From: Coffea arabica
Taxonomy: Eukaryota; Streptophyta; Magnoliopsida; Gentianales; Rubiaceae
DNA: 64,000 nt
Assembly (NCBI RefSeq): GCF_036785885.1
Contig: NC_092323.1
Location: 10,796,501 to 10,860,500 of the forward strand
Direction: 5' to 3'
Shown here: positions 42,974-55,957 of the stretch, piece by piece
How the letters are laid out: the number at the start of each line of letters is the position of its first letter
Position numbering within the stretch: the stretch's first letter is position 1
Notes under the pieces: generated by a model
What the model saw: the letters and a program-made list of their open reading frames with translations, nothing else
What the model was told of the DNA's origin: nothing
Database searches by the model: none
Translations under genes and position numbers: made by a program

Positions 42974-45563
42974 TCGGGAAATCCAATACAAATAACACTG
43001 GATTTTGTTGAATGCTGATGTTTATAACTGTATGAAGAAGTCTGCAAGGAAAAAGTCAAACTTGCTAAGGCACATTATCGACTAACTAAAGTGAACAGGT
43101 TTTGATTGATGTACAGCAGATGCAGCTATGTAAATCACTTCCAATAGGTGTCCTCCGTATATCCTACATTTACTCTTCCTCCCTGTTGCCCATCACCCCA
43201 ACCACCCTGACTCAAAATAGAAAATGAAAAGAAAATTCCAGTATTAAACATAAACTAAACAGCTATTTTGGGGTTCCTACCACAATTAGAGGACTGAACA
43301 TTGAAAGTCTCAATTTCCGACTCTATAGGAGCAAGTAAAATTTTTAAACCCTCACACACCAAGTAGACTTAAAAGCTTAAGTGAAGCTGGCCCGAGTCCC
43401 ATCTAATATTCTCAACTTCAAATCCCAAGAAGAGAAAAGAAAAAGGAAAAGGAAAGCCAAGCTTTTAATGCAATCAGAAGTGGTGCAACATTTCTGTAAC
43501 TCTAAGTGTTAGTCAAAACCAGAAGTATGCAAAACTTATATAACACATTTAAGATTCAGAAAATAAATAAATAAATGAAAGAAATGCTTTGCTACTATAA
43601 GCTAGCCTATTTATTCTAACTTTACTCTTCAATGTTCCTCTCTTACGTCCCACAAAAAGTCTTGACAATGTTATCTGCACTACAAACAATTCGATAAGCC
43701 CCGTTGCCTCCACGTATAACATTTGCTACCAACACTTCCTAACCGAACGTCTCAAAGCCGTAATTACTTTGTTCATCCATAAGCCTTGCACTTGCTTGGT
43801 AATAGACTAATAGTGCTTAAAAAAAAACACCGTATCCCACTTTCTTGCAAATTCAATCAAAAGTTAAACTAGTTTTGAAAGAGCCCAGAAAGGGATTCTT
43901 TGCATACCTGAAAACTATATACCATATAAGTTCATTAAGCAGGGGAAAAAAAACCGTCTTGCGTTTTTAGCGCTTATTTTCCCATACAACTTTTTCACAC
44001 TCATTACCTCGATTTAGACTTCCAACCTCAAAGCTACCGTTTAAATTTTTCATCAATGACCAGAAACTTCATAGCTTTTGTGGCTTCTTTAAGCTCAGGA
44101 ATTTCACCAAACAGTTAGTGTACGCCAATTTATCAAACCACCCAAAAATACGTATGCAGGAATTGTAGACGAGGTTATATACATGTACAAACAAACAGAT
44201 ATAACATAGGAAAAAGCATCCTGTATATCTTCGTACCTTTGCAGTAGAGAAAAGAAGCCACGGGAATTCCAGAGGAGACCCTGCAAAATTCTTGTGCTCA
44301 GAATCGAATTTTTTTCGTTTTCTTCTTAGTATTGGAAAGGAGGAAGAGAATAGGCAGAACGAGCAGGAGTTGTTTAACCTTCATTCAATTGAGCCGTACT
44401 GGAGGTTGTTGGGGTAATTTAGATTGGGCCTGGAATAAAGTTGGATGGGCTTCGTACTATGGGCTTGGGTAAGAAAAGTAATTAAAGAGGTATAGGTTTT
44501 AATATTTGTATATTATAACCCCCAAAATTTGGTAAGTAATTCCATGATGCCCCTCAAGGATTTGATAAATAATTCTACTATTCCTCCAAATGTCTTTAAG
44601 TCAAAAGGAGTTGATTGGACCCTACCAATTACAAAATTGACAATTCCTTGATACCTTGTTTTAAAATGAAAGGTTGTTTCTTTTATCACACAATGTCGAT
44701 GATATACGAAATTGTACCCTTAATTTTCTTAAATAATTCGATGATACCTTTTGTTTCGATTTTGCCTATTGAAAAAACTTACAATTAAAACTTGTAGATA
44801 CAATAATATGAGATGCCGATTCCCCCTCCTCCTCCTCCTACTCCCTAAAACAAATCTTCACCGTGACAAAGAATATCCTATAAAATCAGAAAGATTAAAC
44901 AATTGTAATAATACTTTAAGTTAATTAAATTCTCTCTTTATTTTTTTTTTGCTTTAGTGTTTTTGTATGGAAGAAGATGGTTAACAACATTTTTAATTGA
45001 ACCACAATGATGGTATTTCAGAATATCAATTGGAGATTTGGCTTATGGCATTTTTTGAGTGTGTTGTGTTATGTAATACTCCACCTAACAAGTAAAACAT
45101 AAAGGAGAGAAGTGTGATTTTTGATACCAGAGGGAGGGTTCCTGCATCTGCTCTAATCTCAAGGGAGGATTGTGAAATTTCCCCTTTCTGTAACGCAGTG
45201 AAGTCGGGTTTGATTTTGTTCCGAAATCGCTATGTGCACTGCACACTTTTCTTTCTCTAGTGAAGTCGATTCCTTTTTTGTGATGAAAAAAGAGGGGAAA
45301 AAAAACCAAAAAACAAAAACAAAAAGAAGCAACTGTCTTTGATATCCCGCTGTCGTGGATCTCTTTCTTCTTGTTATTTGCCTCCCAAAGTCTTTCTATT
45401 ACTACTCTATTTTCATCCTCAATTAGTCATTTATCTCCATTTCCTCTCCCCAGTCTTTGTTTCCAACCTGTGCAATATCCAATCTAGCTTCTAATTTGTG
45501 TTCAAAATCAAATATTACACTGATCTGCTCTTGTATACTTCTCAGGGTAGGGAAGGAAGAAAA
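42974..45563. other. LSM8 5' UTR exons and intron, and the bidirectional promoter with the EamA gene
   Basis: 42974-43041 is probably the second 5' UTR exon of LSM8, 43042-44236 its intron and about 44237-44380 its first exon. From 44390 to 45563 is the shared upstream region of two divergent genes. It includes loosely repeated phrases of the kind AATTCCATGATGCC (44535-44760), but no element ends I can define. Confidence 0.5.
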
Positions 45564-48500
45564 ATGGCGCTGAGTTGCAATTTTTGCTGTTTTTCTTCTT
45601 CGTTCTCCATTTTTCATGGCCCCCCAAGCTCCTATTCTTCTAGTAGCAAGTCTGTTGTAACCATTCTTAACTGTTGCGATTCAACAAAATCCACCAGCCT
45701 ACAAGTGAAACTAAACCCAAGAACCAGGAATACTTCATCATTAACTTTGGCTAATATTTATTTCTGCAACAAATTTCAATCTAATTTCAAAGTTAAAGCT
45801 ACAGAATCTGAAGTAGAAGCGAGCCCATTTACGAAATCAGCACAAGAACGAGGAGAAGAAGTGGACTGCGTGGGTACAGGGCAAGATGTTGAATGTGTGG
45901 TGGTGCCTTCAACTGCCCCATCTTCTAAGCCTTTGGACGATAAACTCCCTCAAAACCCAGGAAAAAATGATCTTGATTCTTCTTTATCATCATCAAATTT
46001 GGCTGGGGAGTTGGTGGAGGCAGTATGGGAATGGGGTCTGTTAATTTCGCCTTTTTTCTTCTGGGGTACGGCTATGGTGGCCATGAAAGAAGTTTTACCA
46101 AAAACAGGTCCTTTTTTCGTCTCTTCTTTTCGGTTAATTCCAGCTGGCTTGTTGTTGGTTGGTTTTGCTGCTCTCAAAGGTCGGAGGTTTCCTTCTGGCT
46201 TTAATGCTTGGTTTCCTATATTTCTTTTTGCTCTCGTTGATGCTGCCTGTTTTCAGGTATCTTTTTGTTTTTTGTCTTGTGTTTCTATATTAGATTGAGA
46301 ATAGTTACATTTAAGCAGCACTTTGTTCTCTTAAACGTGTTCTTTGATGGTGTCCAGGGATTTCTTGCTGAGGGATTGGAGAGGACAACTGCTGGACTAG
46401 GCAGTGTACGTATGTTAAGCTGTTGAGCTTTCTTGCTTCTTGAGTAGACGTGCAATTTGTTAAGCTAATTTTTGGAGTTAGTGGAAGCTGAATTTAGGTG
46501 CTTCAAATGTGGCAAGTTGTTAATTTACTCTGGTTATTTGAAGAGAGAAGATATGTCATTCAGGAGATAATTGAGGTAGTTTCCAAGGAAAAATCAAAAC
46601 CAATAGAAAGGCTTTGCACACTTGGTTTTTTTGGTAAGAAAATTACTACTTTCAAACTTGTGTTCGTTACAATGCCATCATGTTCTTAAATGCTAACGCA
46701 TAACGTATTTTCATCTTAGTGGTATACGTTACTTGTCAGTTGTGAACGTCTTGGTTTAATATTCTTGGTGCCTGAACTTCTCAGTTTATCTTTCAATTGA
46801 CATGTTTGAGAAACATAATAATGGTTGTGAGCTAATTATTGCAGGTAATAATTGATTCACAGCCTTTGACGGTGGCTATACTTGCTGCTTTATTGTTTGG
46901 TGAATCCATTGGGTTGGTTGGAGCTACTGGGCTCGTGTTTGGTGTCGTTGGACTTCTGCTTCTTGAGGTACAATATACAAGACTTCTATTTTCAACGAAG
47001 AAGTGGTTAGTTAATATGTTCGCTCCCTGCAATTTTTGGAATTCATGGACAAGGTTAAGTTGATTCATCATTTTTTGAAGCCTTCTCACTCTATATATTA
47101 TACATAGATTTGTTATGTGCTGGATAATATGCATAAGAAGTTTTTGCTACTTTATATATTATACATAGATCATTCAATGTAGTCTACTTGGAAGTTAAGT
47201 AGATTGAGTTTGTCTCATCTATCATAATTGGGCAGTCACATAATTTGTTTCATCTTGTGGCTAGAAGTTTTTTTGGTCAAAAAGCACATGGTGTTTGGCT
47301 GGCGAATTTAAGTAGCTTCTTAGGCAAAATATTGTACTGCATTGCTTTGGTTATGTGACTTATGTCTGCTGAACTCAGAGTTTGAAACAGTCAGCACAGC
47401 CCTTGCCAAACAGCTTTATGCCTGTTGACTCGGAGACTTTTTGTTTTGAGAATTATTGACTTGTTTAATCTACTTAAACCAGCTTTTTGCATCAGTGTGA
47501 CAAAATTTATGAGTAGTGAAGCTCTTCGTTTTGAAAACCATGAGCTTGCCTAATCTAATTAAATGGTCTATTCTCATCACTGAGTCAATGTAGGTACCTG
47601 CTATATCTTTTGACAAGAGTAACTTTTCTCTGTGGGGAAGTGGTGAGTGGTGGATGCTTCTGGCAGCACAAAGTATGGCAGTTGGAACTGTCATGGTCCG
47701 TTGGGTTACCAAATACTCTGATCCCATCATGGCTACAGGGTGGGTAAGTCTGGAAGCTTTGTTTCTAGTTTCCAACAAGTAAATCTCTTGTTACTCTAGA
47801 GCTCCAACAAGTAAATCCTGTGTCTTCACACGACAACCTTCTTATGGTTTGTGTTTTTGGTCCTGATTCCCAAATATTTTTTTGTAGAGTTCCATTGTGG
47901 TGTAATTTTTTTTACATACCTGTGATTAGAAAGTTGGTGGGAAAAGAAAAGGAAGATATTTCTAGGCCTGCCTTGTTGGAAGGATCTGAATAGAGTGGCG
48001 AAAAGTGAGAGGATTTAGTATAGGTTAGAAACTTACTTTCTGTTTGTCAAAAAAGACTTAACTTTTTCTCTTAATATGGAGATAAAGAGAAGAGGAGATT
48101 TAGGGTTTCCTGTATAACAACTTTGCCAAAGCAATAACCACAAAAGGGTGTGGAATGAATCTAAGATCATCTTTTTGCTTTCCTAAACTATCAAAGAAGA
48201 TTAGATGAACTTATCTGCTTCTCTCTCCTATTCTCCTGTCATCACGTCAGGTTTCTCTTCTTTATATCTTTTGTTCCCTAAACTCCCAAACCAGGTTCTT
48301 GGCTTGCTGTTTCATGCTACAAATAGGAAATATGAATGCTTGAAAGAAAATAATAGCTCATTCCTATATTAATCTAGATAGAACTTTATCCTGTCCAAGA
48401 TAGGAGCCTGAGAAGTGTGTATCCTGCTGCAGCACATGGTTATTGGTGGCATCCCTCTTTTAGCAGTCTCCGTTCTTAATCATGATCCTGCTCTCAGTGG

Positions 48501-49070
48501 GAGCTTTAAGGACCTTTCATCGAATGATCTTTTGGCGCTTCTTTATACCTCAATTTTTGGAAGTGCTGTAAGCTATGGCGTATACTTCTACAATGCTACA
48601 AGAGGTATGCTTCGGCTTTTCTTGCTTTTTACATACTTCTCTTACTGTTTGACATACCATATATGAATATTGAAGTTGACTACATTTTACTTTCAACTTC
48701 AGGCAGTCTCACGAAGCTCAGTTCTCTTACTTTTCTGACTCCAATGTTTGCTTCAATCTTTGGGTAAGAGCTATTCCGTCAGAAGAACTGTACCTTCTTT
48801 GTAATCATACAAAATTTGCAACAACATGAACTGTGTTTTTGTCCCCATGGAGAAGATTATATCCTCGATATATTTTCTGATGACTTGCCCATGCATTGGA
48901 ATCCTCTTAGATGCTTTCTTTTCTGATCTTTAACGTGATCTAATTTATCTATTCTAAAACACAGGTTCCTCTACCTTGACGAGACCTTCACTCCCATACA
49001 AGTCATTGGAGCACTCGTAATTGTGGCAGCTATTTTCATGGTCAATTACAAAACTTCTGAAGAAAAATGA
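45564..49070 (+). CDS. Plastid EamA/DMT-superfamily transporter
   Basis: A 450-residue membrane protein assembled from seven exons that all join in frame: 45564-46256, 46358-46405, 46845-46967, 47594-47743, 48433-48604, 48703-48763 and 48965-49070. The first 70 or so residues are rich in Ser and Asn and poor in acidic residues, as for a chloroplast transit peptide. An acidic, variable linker (about 75-145) follows. Two EamA repeats of about five helices each then run from residue 150 to the end: the first from ISPFFFWGTAMVAMKEVLP to GLVFGVVGLLLLE, the second from EWWMLLAAQSMAVGTVMVRW to IVAAIFMVNYKTSEEK. EamA proteins of plastids export small metabolites; the substrate is not predictable here. 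The ATG at 45564 was chosen because an earlier in-frame ATG (45498) would add residues unlike a transit peptide. The closest recalled relative is At3g02690, which neighbours NBS1 in Arabidopsis. Confidence 0.9.
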
Positions 49071-49691
49071 CTTTTCTTGTAAAGAAAAGCAATATATGGG
49101 GGGAGATATTAGATACACCATGTCGTGATGCCACTAATACCAATCACCCACCAGCAGGTAATTGTGATGGGACCCACCCAAGAAGGATAGCTAAAGGTGG
49201 TCAGATTTCCTCAAAAAATGCAGGATAATATAGCACTGTACAAATGTTGGTAGGATTAAGACTTTAGGAATTGAACCGTAGTGATGATTAGAAACGGGTT
49301 TAGGCAGCAGCATAGTTGTAAAGGCATGCTTCTAAAATGTTGTGTATTTTCCCTGAGATGGATCGAATTTAAAAACGACTTCGCTCTATTATGTAAATCA
49401 GTATTCTGTATTTCAACATATCAGCATTGTTACGCAGACAGGAATTGATAATTGTTCCAAGAGGTCACCGGAAATTTGCTTCCTTTTTACGAATTTTTCA
49501 TGATTATTTTCTGAAAAAATCATGTAGTAGCTGAACTACGGAAAGCATTTCGATCAAAGCTTTTGGAAACAAAAGAACTGGTTCCAAGCAAACAATTTTC
49601 TGAACAAGTACAGTACAAGGAAAGTTGCAAGTTTGCAACAAGAATTTAATCATTCTGTAACTACATTTGACATCTAAATAGACCAATGAGT
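49071..49691. other. Convergent 3' flanks of the EamA gene and the At1g65710-like gene
   Basis: About 620 bases between two stop codons; expected to hold both 3' UTRs. A small open frame on the minus strand (49504-49686) ends just before the next gene and is not supported. Confidence 0.5.
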
Positions 49692-52315
49692 CTAGGTTGA
49701 AGCAGCAGTAGTGACTGCGGGTACGGACTGGGGTCCTCTCGATCCAATTCGACCCCTTCCTATCCCATTTTGCTGTTGATCAGAATCGCTCTTCTTTCCA
49801 TTCAATCTTCTTCTAGGTTCTTCAGCGTCATGACCAGACTTGGATATGGCATGTCTCTGAAATCCCACGGGGCTTACGCTGTCGTCCCTGATATTAGACC
49901 TTGAAGAGGTCCAGCATTCAGTTGAATCAGCTGAATTAGGTTCCCAAGAGGAAGGGGAAACCCAGTACTGTTGGCCACCTACAAAGCTGTTGCTTCCAGA
50001 AGATTCTTGCTCTTCATTATCTTCCCCTCCTACAGTGCCACCCCTACTGACGGTGACATACTTGTGAAAAGTTGGTTCCATTAGATCATCAGTGACGGCC
50101 ACCTCAGATTGCACAAAAGGAGCATTGGTATCTAAACCCTTCATACCAGCGGGATTATGAGCTCCGAAAGAAGCGTTGTCGTAAAGCTTGTTGAATTGCT
50201 CAACTGTGGGAGCCCGTCTCTTGTCCTCTGAGAAGGCACTCGACAAATTTGAGCTGGTGCTGGAATTCAGGTCGGCAACTGCTTCAAGTATAGAGCAGGC
50301 TTTGGAGAGGCAAGGTGGGAGGGAAATTGCAGGGGTGCTGCTCTTTTGGTGAAAGTTTTGTATGTCTTCCAGCAACAATGCTGTATAGGATGGTGAAGGA
50401 TTTGACAATGTTTCAGGATTAATATCAAAGTCACGGGATAGCCTAGAAGACCTGCTTCTGGTTACTCCCTGGGGTTTGAGGCACTCAGGGCCTGATGCAA
50501 CCGTGTTCACTGCAACATTGGAGGTGATTGCTTGCGGAGCCTTGGCCACTTCAGATATCAGATGCTGCTGCTCCTTATTTTTTAAGTTCAGATTGGTCGC
50601 ACTGTGGTCTGCAATACCTTTACTGCTGCTAATTTTGTTCTCAGCACCTTGGACTGCAACTTTGTTGTTCGTTGTGTAATCAGAATTTGGCTTCTGAATG
50701 GGTATACCGAGTAGTATTAGACTAGTCCCAGGATATGTTACTCAAAGATGTGGAAATAGCTTTACTAATGATCGTTCACCTCAATCTAAAGCATCAAGAG
50801 AGACACTATAGACTAGCCTTAATCCACACAACACCGGAGATACAATGCTGTCCAATTTGGGTATTGCAGACAAGAGAGACTAATGTGAATGAAATCATTA
50901 ATGTATCCCACATTATTTTTTTCATGTATCACTAAACTCAAGCAACAGTGGTATAAAGAAAAACAGTAATAAGTAGGCTTCACTAACAAAATAGAAGCAA
51001 TTAAACAAAAAAAATGTTTCATGACACCAAATAGTGCTCTGAGCATGCATACCTGGGTGTTGGTACTGTTAGGGGCCTTGCTACCAGGCAAAGACATATT
51101 TTCAGTAACCACATTTGTGTCAATCTCACTCAAGGGATTTCTCCTGTATGGGGAATGTTCTGCCTTCCTGGAATTGCTTCGACTGAGCGACATCGGTTGT
51201 TGCTGGTTCTGATTCTGGCTCTCATTCAAAACTTTAACATTCCCCCTTGCAGGAGAGCGAGCGCGAGGAGAAGCAGCAGTCCTTGCACCCACAGCAGCAT
51301 CACCAGCACCCCCAGCATTTCTCTTCACCTGAATCCTCTTAACAGCAGAGGCTGAAACAGTCTCATTTCCTCCACCAGCACTATTACTCTTGTCCATAAC
51401 CAAAGACGAAACAGTAGCAGGAACAGAGACCATCTTTCCAGGCCTATTACCATTACCACCATTACTATTTCCCTGTGACGAATTGACGCCAGTAGAGGCA
51501 GTAGTAATAGCAGGTGATTCAGACCTCCTACCAGGAGACCTACTCACCCTTCTTCCACTTCCATTGCTACTACTACCCCGTTCTCTGCTACCCGCCCTCT
51601 GCTGCTGTTCTCTTTCCCTACTCGGAGTCCTCCTCCTTCCCTTAGACGGTGACCCCACCGTCCTAGACTGCCTCTGTCGCTGTCTATGGCGGTGGGACCT
51701 CTCTCCAACCACCCCAATGTCATCATCGTCATCCTTATCAGCAGCAGCAACATTATCCTTACCATCACTACCATTATCATTGTCAAAATCGTAACTCCTT
51801 TTCGAGCCCGAATACTTCCTTCCCCTTTGGGAAGGAGCAGGATTGTCCCCATTATTATTATCACCAGATCCACATGGACCCGAAAGATTTGCCGCCTTTC
51901 CAGTGGAAGAGCTTCGACTAAGCCTTCCACATTGTATCAGAATAGCATCCACTTCTTCTTTAGTACAACTAGACGTTCTCACAGGCGCAGCGGCAACGAA
52001 TATCCCACCGTTATTACTAGCATTATTATTACAGCTATTCTTCTTATCAGCAGAACCAATTTTCCCCGACTCGACCACGATTTCTGGCGCAGCCTTTTGC
52101 TTCACATCATCCTTCTCCTCTTCGGACAGCAGTCTATCGATGTCATGGCTCTTTCGATGTTTGATGATGAATACTTCTTTTTTCACAGTTTCTTCTTCGG
52201 ATTTCTTATTTTCGACGTGGGGCTGGGGTTTAATTTGCTGGTGGAGTGGATTTGGATTAGGAAATGGGGTTGTACAAGAAGAACAAGTGCTCTTCTTGCT
52301 CAAACATCCACCCAT
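49692..52315 (-). CDS. At1g65710-like protein, probably lipid-anchored and disordered
   Basis: Two exons, 52315-51053 and 50693-49692, join in phase 0 to give 754 residues. The N terminus MGGCLSKK is a textbook N-myristoylation site (Gly2) with a neighbouring palmitoylation cysteine (Cys4), so the product probably attaches to the plasma membrane. Two conserved blocks are visible: FIIKHRKSHDIDRLL (49-63) and EEVDAILIQCGRLSR (120-134), which mark the plant family typified by At1g65710. Most of the remainder is low complexity: Asn-rich runs, an acidic DKDDDDD stretch, a region rich in Arg, Ser and Gln with RSPGRRSES-type motifs (about 205-275), and a C-terminal half rich in Ser and Thr. The molecular function of the family is not known to me. 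The 5' leader contains a long GA repeat. A plain open frame would read through the intron from the donor at 51052; the spliced form is preferred because it continues in frame for 334 residues. Confidence 0.85.
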
Positions 52316-52441
52316 GCTTGTTTTCTTGGCTAAACAAAGAAAGAAATGGGGAAATTACAGAGTATGGCAAATTTGAAAATCGTGTAACGGATGGAAAGAA
52401 AGAAGAAGGAAAAAGATAGGAAAAAGGGAGGGTGCAGGAAT

Positions 52442-52444
<3 letters not shown>

Positions 52445-52481
<37 letters not shown>
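52445..52481. repeat. (GA)n microsatellite in the 5' leader of the At1g65710-like gene
   Basis: About 18 GA units, roughly 130 bases upstream of the start codon (read as CT on the gene's strand). Pyrimidine-rich CT/GA tracts are common in plant 5' UTRs and are bound by BBR/BPC GAGA-binding factors; that role here is inferred. Confidence 0.9.
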
Positions 52482-52485
<4 letters not shown>

Positions 52486-52784
52486 TCAAATTCGGGAGAG
52501 AGAGGCGGGGGCAGGAGCCGTTAAAAGAGACAGGTTCGGTGTTGTTTTTTTGGAACTAGGGAAAAAAATAAAGAATATTAATGATGTCAGTAGGACACCA
52601 CCATTACTACATCAGTACATTTTTTTAAAAAATTTTCACTCCTCTCTTTTGGTAGGTAGGAGTGGGATAGGAATCTTGATCTTGATCCTCTTAGAAAATG
52701 TAATTTCTGCAACGGTCCTCTGCTTTGGGCACGTTGTTCCCACTTTAATTATTTGTAATTTTTGTTTGGATTGGCTGGTTACTT

Positions 52785-52931
52785 GGCTTTGTTTGGATTG
52801 CCATTTTTTGCCGAAAAATTACTTTGTTTTCCGTGATCACATTTTTCTATTACATTTTTTTTTCACATACATCAAATCGCTACAATAATTTTTCCATGAA
52901 AAATGACGAAAAATACAATTCAAACGGGGCC
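52785..52931. mobile_element. Possible Tourist-like MITE (147 bp)
   Basis: Left end GGCTTTGTTTGGATTGCCAT and inverted right end GGCCCCGTTTGAATTGTAT form imperfect inverted repeats around a short AT-rich centre. No clean 3-bp target duplication is visible, so the call is tentative. Confidence 0.45.
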
Positions 52932-53108
52932 TAATTGGTTGTGGATTCACAATAAAGATTTTGTTCCACGAATTGGACAATTGTTTGTTGGGCGTTTAGA
53001 AATTTTTTTGTTTCCACGACTTTTGGGGAAATAGTAGTGTGTAATGTAAAATGATAGTAGATGATTTTTAAAAGAATGTACTAAAAGTTTCTAAAAACAT
53101 TCGTATGA

Positions 53109-53404
53109 TTCTAAAATAGCCAATGCCAGCAAACAAACTCGTTACTAGTTATAAATGAAACATTTTACAGAATCACATTTCATTGATCATAGTTGATATA
53201 ACTTTGTGATTCGGGTAATAAATATGTGATAGTCTTTAAGAACGTTATAATTTTAAAAATAGCCAATTCCAAGTAAACCAATCTATCATTAGTTATAGAT
53301 GAATCATCTCATAGAATTGTGCTTCATTGGCATATGAATCATAGCTATGATACAACTTTGTGATGGGGTAAATTCTCAATTCAGTAACAAATATGTGGTA
53401 ATTT
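53109..53404. repeat. Diverged direct repeat (units of about 125 and 155 bp)
   Basis: Units at about 53109-53234 and 53250-53404 share AAAATAGCCAAT, TTAGTTATA-like, ACAACTTTGTGAT-like and AATATGTG blocks in the same order. The second unit has extra bases. No coding potential. Confidence 0.7.
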
Positions 53405-54779
53405 CTTCTTAAGAAGAGGAAATGCATGTTGCTGATTGATTACGTATCAAGCGTTTACAAAAAGAAAATAATGTGTGTGAAATCTTTCTTAGTTTCGTAC
53501 AAGTGCCAGATTCGAAAGAAATAAATATCATATCTGCCAGTGATTCTATTTCCTCATTGAGCAGCTTTTTACTATTATATTTATATGTAGTCAATTTCCA
53601 AATCATGATTTTAGTGGGGGGTGGGTGCAATAGAAAGATTTGATAGTAGCGCTCCAAATAATAATTGATTGATTTGCTCCTCTACCAAAAGGAAGAGCCA
53701 TAAAAGCTTTATGAGTCAACAAAGGGAAGGTTCATTATGGTTAAAAGCTTTCAATAATAATGAGAACTTCGTGATTTGTTTCTTTAAATTGAGATTTTTT
53801 TTTTTAAAAAAAAGAAGAAGTTTAAAGCAACAAATATTTTGTTGGGTACTTCGATTTTGTGAATAGATCCTATTGCTATTTGCTGAGGTTGCTTTTATTG
53901 CGGGAGGGAGGAGGGCTGAGGACAGGGGAAATGAGCCCATTGGCCAGTTGATTATTGAAATTCTAATATATTACTCAACCCAAATTTTGATTTTATAGGT
54001 GGAGTAAAGTTAAACATAAGTTAGAAAAAATTTATTTTGAGTAGAAATGTATGTGACCTTCCATCTTTTATTTACTTCGCCATTATAAATAGAAAAGTTT
54101 TCTGTCACACTTAAAAAGTCTGTTGTATATCACTACACATTGCAATAAATATAGGAAAATATTGTTTGCACTCCCATTTTTTATAATCACATTCTCATTA
54201 TCATTTTTATCATAAATTTTTATTTATTAGACTGTATAATTAAAAAAAATGGGAAAAGTGTAATTAATAAAAAAAAATGCAATGTAAACGACATTTCCCT
54301 AAATATATGTTTCACTTTCACTCAAAGAAGCAAATGTAAAAGAAGAGAAAGCGTCCTGGCGCAGGTCCAAGGGCCAATAAAATCGCCTCGGCCCAGTAAC
54401 TGTGTGGTCAAACTTGGGAAGGACTCGTATTGGTTAGACATTGGTGTGTGATGGATATTGGATAACAAGCCCAATGCCTAAAACTGAGAGATGGTCTGCC
54501 CTACCCGGACTCCTTCCTCGTTTACAATTTTTTACGCAGGACTTGGCAAGTTGGCATGTTCAATTTCAATCTTTCCTGACATCAATGCGGTTGTCGCTAG
54601 TCCATACTCAGTTCCGTCAAAACCAATGGATATGTTTTTATAATAAGAAGGTCTTGTGTCTAAAGAGCAATCTGGAGTTTTGTAATCCAAAATGATGATA
54701 TGTTTGCATCAATGAATTTTATAACATTTGAAGCTTTTGGCCTTGCGTGTTTAATAATTTTAGGATAAATCTTTTATGC

Positions 54780-54905
54780 ACTGTTAGTCAGCGTATGTAC
54801 GTATAAACCAGTAGATTTAAATGCATATCATATATAAAAAATTCAAATTGAAATGATACGACATGCGTTTACACTTTCGTAAATGTACGTACTATCGGTG
54901 TAGAT
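54780..54905. mobile_element. Possible degenerate MITE
   Basis: Left block GCACTGTTAGTCAGCGTATG and, inverted, right block CTACACCGATAGTACGTAC resemble each other and the ends of the candidate at 38221-38337. The copy is degenerate and the borders are approximate. Confidence 0.3.
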
Positions 54906-55957
54906 AAGGAAGAATAATCCATATTTTTATGTGTTTCTCAACTTGAAAGTTGTTGTCACTCTTTCCATACACATCAAAAAGCAATGGATAAAAGCCTCGT
55001 TAAGAATAAAATAATCCTTATATTTGTTTAATAATAGGATTTTTTTAAGAAATCAAGTAATAATTGTAGTCTAAGAATAATCCCTTACACTCCACTCTAG
55101 AATTTTATCACCACGTGAACAAGGTAAATTGTCAGAAAATATTTTGCAATGCACGTATCATTTACTCTTTAGAATAAAAGGAGTGGTTTAATGTCTGTTT
55201 GCATAGTAGATTTTTTACGATAATTTTTTGAAAAAAAAAAAAAAGAATTGTAACACTTTTTGATGTGATGTATATGAAATAAAAAAATAATTTAAAAAAT
55301 ATATTAACGATGCAATCAAATAAATTTTGACAAATAATTCACTGTCGAAACAAACATTTAACATTGACTTGTTGAGTAGTTGCCTTCTTGGTGTTTATGG
55401 TCTAGTTCTAGTCTATAGACTCCATTCTTCACCAAACGCGTCCTATTGCCCTATTGCTAATAGAGAACAGAAGATATCATCATCATTTACTCATCTCATC
55501 AAGCAGCGTTGTGGTTGGACAATCTATTTGTATTCCTTTATTACTAAGTTATTATCTCCTTTTCCCTTAACACTAAAAGTCAAATTGCTACACGATCCTC
55601 GTCCTCTCATTCAGCAGTCAATTGAAAACCAATTCTGGCATCATTATATATTTATATCACTCACCAGACAGATAAAAAAAATGCTTAAAGAATAAAGGCA
55701 GATGACAACTTGTATAGACTTTTGACAGAAAGTAGTAGTATACATTCAGTCGTATTCAACTATTCTTATTCTTGACAACATCACATTCGCGAAGTTTCTA
55801 CTCGAAAAAAAGAGCAAAGAAAGAAAAATACTATACCTAACCAAACAAGAAAACTAGTAAGCACTAATTAGTAAAGCAGCACAGAAAAGTGATCAACAGA
55901 GAACGCCGACGCCCAAAAGGCCCGCAGGGATGACGATTCTCAATCAGGCCACACAGC

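Larger units (their letters stand above)
52316..55957. other. Intergenic region upstream of the At1g65710-like gene
   Basis: Holds the 5' leader with the GA repeat (52445-52481), a possible MITE (52785-52931), a diverged direct repeat (53109-53404), a possible small MITE (about 54780-54905) and the MGST 3' flank. Open frames at 54441-54695 and 55327-55695 show no family likeness. No gene is supported in these 3.6 kb. Confidence 0.45.

Noticed and set aside
51390-52376. Long frames antisense to the At1g65710-like gene (134, 215 and 177 residues)
   Set aside because: They are shadows of biased codon use in a Ser-, Asn- and Arg-rich coding exon on the other strand.
55327-55695. 122-residue frame in the intergenic region
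   Set aside because: No recognisable domain, no splice or promoter context, and surrounding DNA of the same AT-rich composition.
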